NCBI RefSeq assembly: GCF_011075055.1
Contig: NW_025401112.1
Span: 363,894-427,893 of the forward strand
Length of the DNA: 64,000 nt
DNA from: Mangifera indica
Taxonomy: Eukaryota; Streptophyta; Magnoliopsida; Sapindales; Anacardiaceae
Direction: 5' to 3'
In this document: in pieces, positions 22,524 through 35,739 of the stretch
How the letters are laid out: each line of letters starts with the position of its first letter
Numbering within the stretch: position 1 is the first letter of the stretch
Position numbers and translations under genes: made by a program
Notes under the pieces: generated by a model
Told to the model about the DNA's origin: nothing
Seen by the model: only the letters and a program-made list of their open reading frames with translations
Database searches by the model: none

Positions 22524-23305
22524 TAAGTGATAAAATATAAGATTTTAAGTATAAGAGAGTATGAGTTTAAATCTTTTTTAACAATATCTCAATATCAAAC
22601 TTTTGACTTAATTCAGTGGTTATATAGTCTGTCATTAGACTCATAGTTTATCATATTCGGTGTAGTTAGTTTTGATCTTAAAAGTGACGATCCGATTAGA
22701 ATGAGATTCTTCGTTACAAAAAAAATCATAGACACTAAATTTTGAATAATTAATTAGGTATATAAATTATGTGATGTTATGTTATTAAATAATTTTAAAT
22801 TAAGATAAAGTAATATCCAATCACATGATAACAGATAATTTAAATATCAAATGGAATATTTAAAACCCAATAAAATTATGTGTACAAATAATAATATCTC
22901 ACCATATGATTGGTTTAAGTGATAAAATATAAGATTTTATGTATAAGAGAGTATGAGTTCAAATATATTTTGACGATATCTCAATATCAAATTCTTGACT
23001 TAGTTTAGTGGTTATGTAGTCTATCACTAGACCTAGAGTTTATCATATTCGATGTAATTGATTTGATCTTAAAAGTGATGATCCGATTAGAATGAGATTC
23101 CTCGTTACAAAAAAAATCATAAACACTTAATTTTGAATAATTAATTAGGTATATAAATTATGTGATGGTTATATTATTGCACAATTTTAAATTAAGATAA
23201 AATAATATCCAATCACATGATAACAAATAATTTGAATATCAAATGGAATATTTAAAACCCAATAAAAATATGTGTATAAATAATGATGTGTCACCATATA
23301 ATTAA
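22524..23305. repeat. 393-bp tandem direct repeat, two units
   Basis: The unit starts AAGTGATAAAATATAAGATT at 22524 and again at 22917. Both contain GATCCGATTAGAATGAGATT, a poly-A patch and TAAAACCCAATAAAA near the end. The units are roughly 90 percent alike by eye. The second half of each unit is itself related to the dispersed AT-rich inverted-repeat family (CCAATCACATGATAACA). Confidence 0.85.
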
Positions 23306-24160
23306 ATATTATTTTATCTGTAATTTAAAACTATTCAATCACACAGTGACATATTAATGCTTGTGTATAAAATCATACACGTAATACTATTCTTTAAAAC
23401 TAGTGTACATAGTTTTATTTAATATTAGATTTGAATCGAATCAAACTCAAGCTTGCCATAGCTTGACTTGATTTGATTTGTATGAAATTGAGCTCGAATC
23501 TAGCTTTTAGCTTAAGTCGTTACTAAAATGACGTCTTTTTAATGTATATTGATCAAAACGATATCATTTTGTATCAAAATTTTAAATCACAAGCTTGATG
23601 AGCCAAACACTCTAAAGTTTGTATTTGAAATTATTGAATTTTTAGACTCAAATTTGTTCAAACTGACTTTAAACTCGAATAAATTTGATTCAAATCTAAT
23701 TCTAATTTTGTTAACCACAAAGACCAATTAATAGTTTTTTTTTTTTCAATTTAATGTAAACCTCATTTATAACTCCAACTCCCTAATCATCTTTAGAAAG
23801 AATAAAAATCCTTCATTTCTAATTTTTGGTAATTAAAAAAATATTTTTTCCAAAATTAATTAACTCTTTGAAACTTAATTATCTTTCTAATAAGTTATTT
23901 ATGATTTAATCATAAAATATATATTAATAAAATATTATAAAAATAATTATATAATTAAATAATTTTAAATTAAATATAAAATAATAATCTATTGATGATT
24001 CAAAATTATCTATATATTTAATTATATATTTAAAATATTATATATAATATTATTTTTAATAAAATTCTGTTTTTATTTAAAATAAATAATATTATATATA
24101 TAAATAATAATGTATTATTATATAATTAAATAATTAAAAATTAAAAATAAAATAATCTTG

Positions 24161-24200
24161 ATATAATAATAATTTTATTGATATAATAATAATTTTATTG
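24161..24200. repeat. 20-bp perfect tandem repeat
   Basis: ATATAATAATAATTTTATTG occurs twice in a row without a mismatch. Confidence 0.9.
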
Positions 24201-24941
24201 TAAAAAGAAGAACAAGACAACTTAGTTGGAGATGGTGGTTTGGTAGTTAACTGGTGATTGTCCTGTCTGAACATGGTGCGAATGATTTGCTGTACATGTG
24301 ATGAGTAGACTCAACCCAAGTCGCCCCCACGTTTCGGTGCATATTTTATGGCTTCACTGTATCCCCCTTGTTCTCCTTTTTCCACGAAAAAAATTGCCTT
24401 TTCAATCTCCCCATTACCAAATAATTTAAAATAAAATTAAAAAAACTAAAACTTGCATTCCCCCAATTCAAATAATTTTTCCAATCTGTAAGACAACCGC
24501 ATTGCTAACCTTTGCTTTGGTTTTCAGCTTCTGGGTTGTGCTGCATTTTCCCTTTGGCGTCAAGTTTTTGTCTTGGTGGCTGTTGAAGACCAGGTTAGGA
24601 CTCTTTTTGATCTGTTTGTTGCTGTGAATTTGAATTTTTTTTTTATTTGGATTTTTGTTTTTTGAACTGGGTTCTGCTTCTTCTTTTTTGGAATAGGTTT
24701 CTTTGAAGGTTGATAGTCAGTGTTCAGGAGTTGGTCGATTAGCCTGGAGTGACATTTTGAAGCAGTGTTTTTAGGGTTCTTGATTGTAGATTCTTGGAGA
24801 ATTTTGGCATTTCTGGTGAATTTTTCTGTAGATTTATGAATAGTTGTCTAATTTTGAGATAGGATTGGGTATTTTCTTGAGTAGATATGGATGTGTAGCT
24901 ACACTGTACATTTTCTTTGAAATATTAAGTCACAGAAAAAA

Positions 24942-27900
24942 ATGAGTTCAGTTTCGCCATCTTCGACAGCAGCATCACCCGATTCACCAACAACCACTTC
25001 ACCACCACCTACAACATCAAAAACTAACCAGACCACTGACTCCCCACCGCCTTCAACGCCTGCAACTCCTTCTACCCCTTCAGCACCACCCCCTCTATCC
25101 CCTCCTCCAGCTGTCCCTGCTGCCCCTCCCCCATCGCCACCTGCATCGCCACCACCGTCAACAACTCCTCCTCCTTCTACTTCACCACCACCATCACCGC
25201 CGCCATCACCACCAATTGCTCCACCTCCCTCGCCACCAACAACACCCCCACCATCGCCTCCTGCTGTTGCTTCCCCTCCCCCCAAAAGTCCACCCCCTCC
25301 ACCACCGGTGGTTGTTTCTGCTCCTCCTCCGCAGGCCAGCCCATCACCTCCAGCCGCTGCACCTCCAACCCCTACACCTCCTCAGACTATTGCACCATCT
25401 CCGCCTCCTCCAGCTAAAAACCCATCACCACCTTCCTCCAATTCTCCACCTCCACCTGTGTCAAACCCACCTAAAAGTGCTCCTTCACCTCCTGCAGTTT
25501 CAACTCCACCACCTGCATCTGGATCTGCTCCTCCACCGGTTACAAGATCACCCCCTCCATCCACATTGTCGCCACCAGCTCCTTCAGTTCCCTCATCCTC
25601 TTCTCCGCCTGCAGTTTCACCTCCTGCTCCTCCGAGTAATTCATCTACAACTGGAACTCCTAGTACTTCACCTTTACCAGCCATACCAACGGAGAAACCA
25701 ACAGCAGAATCAACTAATCGTACTGGTGCTGCAGCGAATACTTCATCCAGCAATGCAGGGGCTTTAGGCCCTGCAGGTGCTGTAGCAATAGGCATCACAG
25801 TGGGGCTTTTGTTACTAAGTCTTCTTGTCATGGCTGTGTGGTTTTCACGGAAACAGAAGAGAAAGAGAGCTGGATCACACATTGGTTACAATATGCCTTC
25901 TCCTTTTGCATCCTCACAGAATTCAGGTTTTGTTTTGATCATTGCTCAAACATTTTCATTACAGCCTCGGGGTTGTGTGTACTCTAAATTTACAACTTGA
26001 AGCAATTTTATTTCGATACCTATTACTATATCACTAGAAACTCTATAATTTATTATTCTGTCTTTAATTGTATGAAATTGTACTTACTTGGTACAGAATT
26101 TTGATCTCAATACTGAAGTGCAATGACTATGGTTGAAAGCAAGAAATCAAAGTTTGTTTACTATTGGATTGTGTTAACGTTTCCTTTTGCCGGACTTGGA
26201 TTTGAAAAAGTTGTAAAATATATTTGCTAATTGTCACTGCCTATAGAAAGTTTATGACTTGTCAAATGAGGCAATCATTGTTGTTAATCATTCTGGAAAT
26301 TGTGTTTGAACATGGGTTTTTGAGGGTAATTTGTAGATGTTTAATGGATGCATTATGTATGATATATGCAATTAAATTTTGTAATGTTATAAATAGGCTG
26401 AAGTCCATTTAATGGCAAGTCATATACAGTTTCTGGTTTTGGATTCAATATCTGATCGTGTCTTTTCGTGGAATGACATGCTTAATCGCTACTGTTATTT
26501 GGATGATAGGATCCATTTTTTGTAAGTTGTTACTGAGCTAGCTTTAATTTAATATAGTGAAATGAGATCATTGAAGTTAATTATTTAAGTTGTATGCACT
26601 TTACAGATGCAGCGTTTCTGAGGCCATATTCTCCAACTCCCCTTGGAGGAATTGGTTCCCAAAGTGGTTTCATATATTCACCACCAGAGTCGAGTGGAGT
26701 AAACAATTCAAAGTCTGGGTTCACTTATGAAGAATTAGCTCAGGCCACAAATGGGTTTGCAGCACATAATGTTTTGGGTGAAGGTGGATTTGGTTGTGTA
26801 TACAAAGGTGTCCTGACTGATGGAAGAGAAGTAGCTGTGAAACAGTTGAAGATAGGTGGTGGTCAGGGAGAGCGTGAATTCAAAGCAGAAGTTGAGATCA
26901 TTAGCCGAGTACATCATCGTCATTTGGTTTCACTAGTGGGTTACTGTATATCTGAGCATCAAAGGTTGCTTGTCTATGAGTATGTCCCGAACAACACTCT
27001 TTACTACCATCTCCATGGTAAGGCATTCTTCTGATTTTAATTTTTTGAGTATGTTTTCCTCTATGAGAACGCAAATTTATGTGTAGAACTTGCAAATAAA
27101 GTTCAGGGTCAAAGAAGGTTCCACAAGAGATATCTGTATCACCCAAAACCACTTCATTCATTAATGTTGTACTGGAAAAAATGGTTCATCCTAGCTTAGT
27201 TCATTCTTTTTGCATTTTCATATGCCAATATACTTTTTCATACACAAGCCTAAGAATCCATGCACAATTTTATTTTATTTTATTTTTGCCAAAAATAGCA
27301 CCCATATGAAAATAATCTGTCAACTTTTTTCTGTTTTGCTATGGAATTTTGCAGCTGAAGGCAGACCAGTGATGGATTGGGCAACCAGAGTCAAGGTTGC
27401 TGCCGGTTCAGCTCGTGGGATAGCTTATCTACATGAAGACTGTAATTTTCCAGTTACTCATTCTTCTGGATATATTTTGCTTTTAAATACAATTTATGAT
27501 TTTCTTATGGACTTTTACTTGTAAATCAGAGACACTGCTACCAGGATCAGTATTAGCAACAAAACCATCATAAATTATAGGAATAAGAATGAGATTAGTA
27601 TGGAAACCTTGTTCTATTGCTAACATTATGAAAAATGTTTATGAAACAGAAAACTTTATCAAGGATCATTATATGTACTGTCCTAATCCCATTAAGGAAT
27701 TATGTATACTTGAGGTTGAGGTCATAACCTTGTGTGTTTTTCTTGTTTTCTTCTGGGCTTACTCTCATCTGCTTTTCCAATGTTGCTTTCTAAGACATTT
27801 CCCTTTTGGTTTACCAGGTCATCCTCGCATTATTCACAGAGATATTAAGTCCTCAAATATTCTTCTCAATAACAATTTTGAAGCTAAGGTATGAACCTAA

Positions 27901-29627
27901 TTTTCTCTTGAAGATAAACAATCTGCTTTGAACTGGATTTAGTTTATTGCTCCTAATTATTAGTTATACCGTGCCTTGCAGAGTTGATGGAGTGTCAACT
28001 ATATTTTGTTAGATAAAATTTATTTTGGCAGTATTAGAAAAATAAGAAAACTAGCGTGTCCTGTTAAATGCACTTGGCTACTGCAGCAGATTTATAACTT
28101 CACCAATGTAACTTTGTAGTTAACAATTCATGTTTCTAAACATTCTCTTTTCCGTCACAGGTCGCAGATTTTGGGCTTGCAAAGATAGCATTGGAACTGG
28201 ATTCAAATACACATGTATCTACACGTGTAATGGGAACCTTTGGGTGGGTAATTTGATATGATGGATGATTCTTGGTGCCTCTTAAAGCATTAGCCAATGT
28301 TCATGGTTATGTAGATATTTGATTCCGTTTTTATCCGCATATCATGTGAGCATAATCAGATTCTGATTGGTGGTATTAGATGGGTAAATTAATAAAAATC
28401 GATATTTAGCGGTCTATGTTATAAATGTATATAACAGTGTGCCTAAAGGCTTTTCACATCAATTAGGCTTAGAGTGACACATGAAATGTTAAAAAGGTTG
28501 TGTGTATCATACATCCTTGATATATACTGTGCTTATATACTGTATCTTAATTTTTCTGATATTGGAGTTGTGTTTTCCAGATACATGGCTCCTGAATATG
28601 CAACAACTGGAAAGCTGACTGAAAAGTCTGATGTTTATTCATTTGGGGTTATGCTTTTGGAGCTAATTACAGGCCGCAAGCCTGTTGATGCCTCTCAGCC
28701 ATTAGGTGATGAGAGCCTGGTTGAATGGGTAAGTAATATGACCCTCAAACCTGTGAATGCTACCCAAAAAGATAGAAGAAGATATACGGAAATAATATCT
28801 TATTTTCTTTGTTTTGTAACACAACAATTTAAATTAACTAGGGTAGAGAACTTCAATATAATCACTAAATAATGGCGCTAATTAAGTGAAAGATTGAAAC
28901 AAATATATTGAAGAAATTTCCTTGTATGTAATCATTGTTTAATTATTGTTATAAGTAAACATTTAAGTAATACTTTTTCATTTTTTAGATTTAATGTAAC
29001 TGAAAAAAAAAAAAAAAAAAAGACTTTGGATACTTCTCAAGCCCAACCCAGTCTAACTTTAGTACTTGTTGACAGAAGAAGAGTAGGAGAGATTGTCTGG
29101 CAAGTTTCTGTACTCTACTGTTTAACATAATTCATGTGTGCTTCAGGCTCGACCATTGCTTGCTAAAGCACTTGAACATGAGAATTTCGAAGAATTGGTG
29201 GATCTGAGGCTGGAAAAGAACTATGTTGCTAGTGAAATGTTTCGGATGATTGAGGCAGCTGCTGCTTGTGTTCGTCATTCAGCTGGAAAAAGACCAAAAA
29301 TGAGTCAGGTATTCAAGTTTAATGAGTAACAGAAAGTTCTCTTTTCTTAACTACATCAGGCATAATCTTACAGATTTCCTTTCTTCGCCGCCTCAGGTTG
29401 TGAGGGCTTTAGACTCATTAGACGAGTCATCAGATCTCAGTAATGGAATGAAACCCGGCCAAAGTGAAATTTATAATTCAGCACAACATTCTGCACAAAT
29501 CAGAATGTTTCAAAGGTTGGCATTTGGTAGTCAAGACTACAGTTCAGACTTTTACAACCAATTACAGAGTAGCTGGAGAAGTCGAGAATCTCGAGACTAC
29601 GGGAGCCAGAGTACCTTTATACCTTAA
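24942..29627 (+). CDS. PERK: Proline-rich extensin-like receptor kinase (PERK)
   Basis: Eight coding exons: 24942-25926, 26607-27017, 27355-27441, 27818-27888, 28161-28243, 28581-28728, 29147-29308 and 29397-29627. They join without frame loss to 725 residues. The outer domain (about 1-260) is Pro/Ser/Thr-rich with many SPPP/SPPSPP motifs, which in this family is thought to contact the cell wall. As usual for PERKs there is no signal peptide. One membrane helix lies at about 279-301 ([20 protein letters not shown]), followed by RKQKRKR. The kinase shows GEGGFG (386), K407 in [12 protein letters not shown] with D503, DFG (521) and GTFGYMAPEY, so it is an active RD-type Ser/Thr kinase. The 5' leader probably contains an intron at about 24595-24696. 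By position beside ZCCHC8, PERK8 is the likely relative (memory-based). The Pro-rich exon also gives long open frames on the opposite strand; these are compositional shadows. Confidence 0.96.
29003..29021. repeat. A19 homopolymer in a PERK intron
   Basis: Nineteen consecutive A between coding exons 6 and 7. Confidence 0.9.
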
Positions 29628-30399
29628 ATGCATCGAGAATATGTGGCAACAGAAACAACTTTAATGCTTCCCTTTGACTCCCCGTTACAAATTCCCAACA
29701 CATGATTGGAAATCAGAAACACCTTGTTCCAGGAATAGGGTTCTGATATTCCTCAATTTTAGAATGAGATTTGAGCCCCAGGTAGACTGAGATCTTGACA
29801 CTAGGGCCTCCTGCTCGTTTCTTGTACAATCTCATTTATGCATTTTTCTTCTAATTTTTGTTCTGACCTAATACGATCGAGTTGCAGGAATGTGCCTGAT
29901 TTTGTATTCTTTGTTATAGTGCAGTTTCCATTCATATCTGTATTTGTTAATACGGTTATTAGTATAATATATATGTTTTTATTCTTTTAAATTTTCTCAA
30001 GTCTTTCACTCACGTATCCAGCTTTAGGGATGGTTGATCTTCAATAAATTCTCAGCTCAAGGCACATTAAATGATTCTAAAATTTGGAGCCACGATTAAT
30101 TGACCAATTCTTGAAAACATCACGGGCAACCCATTTGGATAAAGATCTCATGATGAGAAGAATATCTGTTTTAAGCAGGATGTAATGGGGCCATCTCTGA
30201 CGTTTTAACTTATGATAGAAAGATGACAGAAACTTTTGCGGTGGGACAGTTGGACTGCTAGGGACATTATACTTACAACACTCGTGCATTAAATTCCATC
30301 TAATGTTCTTCAACTACCGAAATTCTGCTGTTCTATATCACACTCTCTCTATTAATATTAGCCCATGAACGCTCTGGAAGAGTGAGGAGACTGAGAGAG
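29628..30399. other. PERK 3' UTR and promoter of the CCR-like gene
   Basis: No coding content. The PERK 3' UTR is expected in the first ~300 bp. Bases 30330-30399 form the short upstream region of the next gene, with a GAGAGTGAGGAGACTGAGAG purine patch just before its ATG. Confidence 0.5.
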
Positions 30400-31961
30400 A
30401 TGGTGATGGAACCAGTAGTGGCTGGGTCCGAACTCCTAGAGTTGCATTTTGCAGCTTTGAGTGAAGGCCAGAAGAGTTGTAAAAATGTGAAAGGTTTTAC
30501 TAGTCATGCAGGTTTGAAAGGAAGAAAGGGAAAACTTATGGTTTGTGTGACAGGTGGGAATTCTTACTTGGGGTCTTGTATTGTGAAGGAACTATTGGCT
30601 CATTCTTATCTTGTTAGAGTCATCATTCAAAACCCAGGTAGAGTACAAGTTTTTCTCTGAGGCGTCTATCATAACCAGGAAACTTGCTTGAGGAAGTAAA
30701 TGAGTTTTTGACTTGTTTTTATAATATTTTATTTGGCAATTCCTCTAACTGGAGATTGATGCTTAATTCGTCTATCATAAGGCCATTTTGCTGATGCCAA
30801 TGATGGTTGCAGTGGTAAAAAATCTGCATCCTTTTTACTTACAGATCAGTTTTTTCATTTGATTTTTGATATTGAGCAGTGGATTTTGAGGACGTGAAGA
30901 GGCTTTTCAGAGAAGAAGAGATGAACCAACTAGAGAGTGTTGTGGTAGCAAAGATGGGAGATTTAGTGGGTCTTTGTGAAGCTTTTAGGGGCTGCCATGC
31001 TGTCTTTCACACCTCCTCCTTTATTGACCCACATGGGGTCTCTGGCTATTCAGTAAGTTTACTATGCAATTTTTCCTGTCGATCTAGTTCAACATTCCAA
31101 AGTCTCTAAAGCCATTTAACACTGACTGTCCTCCGATCCTGCACTGCGCTTAATCATTTGCAGGAACAGACGGCATTTCTTGAAACTGAAGGAGCAAGGA
31201 ATGTCATTGAAGCTTGTGGCAAGACAGCTTATGTGAAGAGATGCATTTTCACTTCCTCTCTTCTTGCCTCCATCTGGAATATCGATAAAGTAGACGCCAT
31301 TGTCGACGAGAGTTGCTGGAGCAATGAGGACTTCTGCAGAGAAAACAAGGTACTAGATATGTCCAGGGCAGTATATTGAAACATTTACTAAGGATTATAT
31401 TCAGAATTTTGCATTCATATATATGTTATGTTCACAGTTTTGGCTTGCATTGGGAAAGACAGAAGCAGAAAAGGTTTCTTGGAGCAAGTCAAGAGAAATG
31501 AAAGTGAAGCTTGTCACTGTGTGCCCTGGACTTCTCATGGCTCCATCATTCCCAAATGCTCACAAAGAAACCTCTCTTCCCTATCTTAAAGGTACAAAAA
31601 TTGAGACATTTCAACTGACAATGACATATATTCTAAACTTCATGTGTTAATTATAAAGGCAAATGCAGGTGGGCAGTTGATGTTGCAAAAGGGGTTGCTA
31701 GCAACTTCAGATGTGAAGAAGGTAGCAGAGGCACATGTCCATTTGTATGAAGCCATGGATTTTGGAGCTTGTGGACGATATCATTGCTTCGAGAGAATTA
31801 TACAGAGCTTGGAGGAAGCCGTTAAACTTGAAAGTGAGTTAAACATGCCTGGTTTGCTATCAGAAGCACACACAGATGAAGTAGACAGCAATAAGCTTAG
31901 CAATTCAAGACTAGCCAAATTGTTACATCAAACCTCTCAACGCTTATCCTGTAAACAATGA
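30400..31961 (+). CDS. Cinnamoyl-CoA reductase-like short-chain dehydrogenase
   Basis: Five exons, 30400-30637, 30880-31052, 31164-31349, 31438-31591 and 31669-31961, give 347 residues. The ATG at 30400 is the first in frame (the frame opens upstream only with GTG). A ~48-residue extension precedes the NAD(P)-binding strand VCVTGGNSYLG (T51). Then come the GDL element (AKMGDLVGL), FHTSSFIDP, RCIFTSSLLASIW and VCPGLLMAPS. This is the extended SDR fold of the CCR/DFR family. At the usual catalytic site, where true CCRs have NWYCYGK, this protein has FWLALGKTEAEK. The tyrosine of YxxxK is leucine, while the lysine remains. From memory, this loss is shared with a group of plant CCR-like proteins such as At2g23910/At4g30470. 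Lignin-type reductase activity is therefore doubtful, and the substrate is unknown. The protein is probably cytosolic. Confidence 0.92.
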
Positions 31962-33593
31962 AATCCCAGTTGTAAAAAACAGTAGAAATTCTTTGAAGTA
32001 ATGTTTTTTTTTTTTTTTTTTTCACTAGTTAAAGTAAATATTAACACAAAAACAAAGGACTAGGAAAGGTCCAAGAACAACCAAAGCTCATATTTCAAAA
32101 GCAAAGGATAGCAAGAGCAGTCCAAAGATCTGGAAAGCTTATCTTTGAAGTAATGTTGCTTAGCCATTCATTCATATAAAGATGATTTCTACTATAAAAG
32201 TCACATAGGATAGGAATATGATTATGAAGTATGGAGAAATTCCTTCAAGTGGCATCTTCACTTTCAAAAAGTTTCTTTCAACGGTAGCTATTGGATAAGA
32301 TAATCAAAGACCTTTTTTATAATAGAGGTGGCTCACGGCATGGCGGCCATGCCTTTGGAGCCATCAACGGGCCGCCCATGTGTTTTTATTTTTTTATATT
32401 TAATTGTTTTTTAAAGCCCAAAAGATTTAATAATTAATTGATATTATCTCATAAGAACCCAAAAGGCATTAATAATTAATGCCTTTTGGCTTTCCTAAAA
32501 GTATAATTTTTTTTTTTCTAATATTTGTTGGATTTTTAACATATTGTCTTTTCCGTTTCTATAAATATATTATTAATTTTTATTTTTTTAAAAAATATTA
32601 ATAATTTCATATTACATCATATTGTGAATCCGATTTTTATGCTTGGGCATGACCCAAAAGGCCATTGGCCTAGTACTTCTCGTTACATTGGCGAGTTATA
32701 TCCCTATAGACTAAGAGAGTTTGGGGCAAGTTATGCACTAGATCAACTATTTTGTCATATCTAGATTAAATTTTTTTTGAATAAAATAAATCTAAAAGAT
32801 TATCACACATATTATGGAATATTAAATTAAATATATTTAGGGTTGTAGTAATACCTTATGTGTCATACTTTTTGAATTTACGGAGTTCTTGAAATTTACT
32901 TGAATACTATGACTAGTTAATAAAAAAAGATTGTAATGTTAAAACAATAATTGGATGTTCACATATGTCTTTGTGTGTATACGTATTTATGTTCCCATGT
33001 CCTTTCTTTTGTTCGAGATTTATGGAAACAAAAGTTATGGGTACTAGTACAGTTGCCTTAGGCGATGCAGAGGTTGGTCGTTTGATAGACATTATTGTGT
33101 TCTTGATACGATAGGAGAGTAATTATACTTTAATTATGATTATCTAGATTGAGAGAAGTAATATATTGATAATAAAAAACAATTATTTAAAGTCTGATAA
33201 ATTATTTAAGTCATGATAAATGCAAACCGTTATTTTTTGTAATCTAAAAATGAGATTATATCTTGTCAAAGGCTTCTCCTTCAAGTGGGGAGGTAGTCTT
33301 TCAACTTATGAATTGATGTAATATTTATCTACTAATTATTATTTATTTTTATAAACGTTGTTTCTATAAATTTGATTAGTGAAAAGTTTTTATAATCTAA
33401 CTGGCCCAATGTGGGTATCAAATTCCTCCACTAAAATTTGCACTCAATGCACCTAATTCAAAATATAAAACAAATTTAATTTATAATTATAAAATTAAAA
33501 TTAAAAATATATTAAAATATAACCATTTAACAGATAATTTTGAACATATAAATCTTTCCTAATGCTTACCAACCTAATTTAAGATTAAATATA
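31962..33593. other. Intergenic, AT-rich, with small palindromes
   Basis: Starts with a T19 run at 32004-32022. It holds an exact 14-bp inverted repeat with a 3-nt loop (CCAAAAGGCATTAA.../...TTAATGCCTTTTGG, 32459-32489) and a GGCATGGCGGCCATGCC near-palindrome at about 32338. Bases 32630-32760 are less AT-rich but match nothing I recognise. No gene is seen. Confidence 0.5.
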
Positions 33594-34416
33594 GCCCAAA
33601 GGATTATTTTCCACGTAAGTTTTATTATTAAGACAAAGACACATTTATTAAATTTTAAAAATTTAAATATTTATTTATAAATTAACTATTATTAATTTTT
33701 TTTAAGAAATAAAAGTAAAATTATTATTTTACTACTAAATCTTAAATTTTTTAAAATTTATATTGATTTTTTTCTTTTAGTTTAAAAAACTAACAATTTC
33801 TCCTACGATTAAATTTTTTAAAAAATAACTTTTCCCTCAACTTTAGGATTTCATATTTTTCAAATTTTTTCTTTATAATTACTTCTACAAACTTTTTAAG
33901 ACTTTGTTTCATCATTCATTTCAATTTATATCATCTCTGGTGGATCAACAGTGGCGATAAGATGGCAAGACAACGATTAGACAACAAAACGTCATCCAGA
34001 AGCATCGAACTGAATTCTTTCTGGTTAAAGAATCTCTCAATTTCCAGAGATTTAACTCCTTTTTTTCTTCTTTTATTCGATTCTATTTCGAATTCGAAAT
34101 CTATAGAATATTCTTATTCTATTATGTATACTATATAATAGATAATAATAGAATAGATTAATAAAATATAGATTCATAAAATTATGTTAGAAAAAAACGT
34201 AATTTTATGAATCTATATTTTATTAATCTATTCTATTTCTTGATGCTTTTGGATGATAATTGGATGACGAAAGGGTTGACATCATTCTTTCGTTGACGCT
34301 CTAGCGTTTCGATATTGTCCTTTTATTGACACATATGGACAACGCTTTGTCGTCCAGTGACCATCCCATCGTAACCATTGCACGTAAAATCACCGAAGGT
34401 GATATAAATTGAAATT

Positions 34417-34440
34417 GGGGGGGGGGGGGGGGGGGGGGGG
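34417..34440. repeat. G24 homopolymer
   Basis: Twenty-four consecutive G at the point where the right arm of the foldback element continues. The left arm has no equivalent C run, so it expanded after insertion or is an assembly artefact. Confidence 0.9.
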
Positions 34441-34561
34441 TTGTTGGGGTGAAACAAAGTTTGAAAAAGCTTGTGAGTGTGGTTGCAATTGAAAAAAATT
34501 TAAAAAAGTATGAAACCTTAGAACGTGAGGAAAAATAATTTTTTTAAAACTTAGTTTTGAG

Positions 34562-35739
34562 TAGACCTGGCCACGGTTCGTGAACCGTCGGTTTCAGTTC
34601 GAAACCGTCGATTCACGGTTCGAAAACATAAGGACCCTGAACCGAAACTGTAATAGAACGGTTCGTCCACGGTTCGAAACCGATGGTTCGAAACCGATGG
34701 TTTCGGTTCAAAATCGATATTGAACCGTCAATTCTAATACATGATCTTGATTTAATTTTTAAATTATTAATTACAATAATTGAAAATTAAAAGAAAAGTT
34801 TGGACTTAATTTTTCAATTAAGCTTCCTACGTATCTTCTTGGGGTCTATAAGTTGATTTTCATTCACATTTGATATATGTGAATATTGACCAAATCTTCT
34901 ATTACCGGAAGAATTTTCACTACTTGCCATTTTTTGATAATAAATAAAATTAATTATATAAATAAATTATTTGATTCATTATAAAAGATAATAAAAAACT
35001 AAATAAAATTAATTATATAAATAAATTATATAATTAATTAGGAAAGATAATACAAAAATAATAAATAAAATTAATTATAGAAATAAATTCTATAATTAAT
35101 TATGAATTGTATAATAAAAATAGAAATTAGAATTAATAAAAAATTAAGAAAGAATTTAATTAAATTTAAGAGAATTTGATTGAATTGAAAGATTGAGAGA
35201 GTATTAAGAGTTGAAAGAACGAGAATGAGAGTTTGAAGGATTGAGAGTGAGAGTAGTAGAGAGATTGAAATTTGAGAGAATGAAATTTGAATTGGTATAT
35301 ATATAGAAAAAAAAATTTTGCAAAAATTAAAAAATAGGGGGTAAAAAATTACAGGGGATCCCCTGAATTTCTATGAAAAATTTGTAGGGGACCACGCTGA
35401 TAATTGCAGGGGACCGGTCCCTGCAATTTCCTCTTCTATTGCAAGCCAACGGTTTCCTGCACAGGGAACCGTTGGCTATTTAAATAAATTTTAAAAAAAG
35501 TTCTAAAAATTCAAAAAATTTCGGTTCAGTACAGTAAATCTCTGGTTTATATATCGGTTCATAAATCGGTGTGAATTGACAGTTTCACGGTTTCAATTTA
35601 GGTAAACTAGAATTGAACCGTCAAAATTCGATTTCAGTTCTAGTTCAGTCCGGTTCTGGGTTTATCGATTCTGGTTTCAGTTTCATCCGAGCCGATTTTG
35701 GTCTGATTCACGGGTCAAATCGGTCTGTGACCAGGTCTA
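34562..35739. mobile_element. Non-autonomous hAT-type element nested in the foldback element
   Basis: 1178 bp, starting TAGACCTGGCCACGG and ending GACCAGGTCTA, terminal inverted repeats, with the exact 8-bp duplication GTTTTGAG at 34554-34561 and 35740-35747. Eight bases is the hAT signature. The subterminal regions are packed with GGTTCGAAACCG/CGGTTTC motifs on both strands, candidate transposase-binding sites. No transposase frame is present. It interrupts the right arm of the surrounding element and so is the younger insertion. Confidence 0.92.

Larger units (their letters stand above)
20927..24530. other. Repeat-rich intergenic region upstream of the PERK gene
   Basis: Contains a degraded Mutator-like foldback copy, a (TA)n run at about 21531-21548, an ATTGCC tandem array, a 393-bp tandem repeat, a repeat shared with 58.4-58.8 kb (23425-23740) and nearly pure A/T blocks at 23880-24200. 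No gene is seen. Confidence 0.6.

Noticed and set aside
22524..23305. CRISPR-like or satellite array
   Set aside because: There are only two units of 393 bp, with no short repeat-spacer pattern, in a plant nuclear context.
24899..25882. Long Gly-rich minus-strand frames and a His/Leu-rich frame over the PERK first exon
   Set aside because: They mirror the Pro/Ser-rich CCN-TCN codons of the real exon; there are no start context, splice or family signals.
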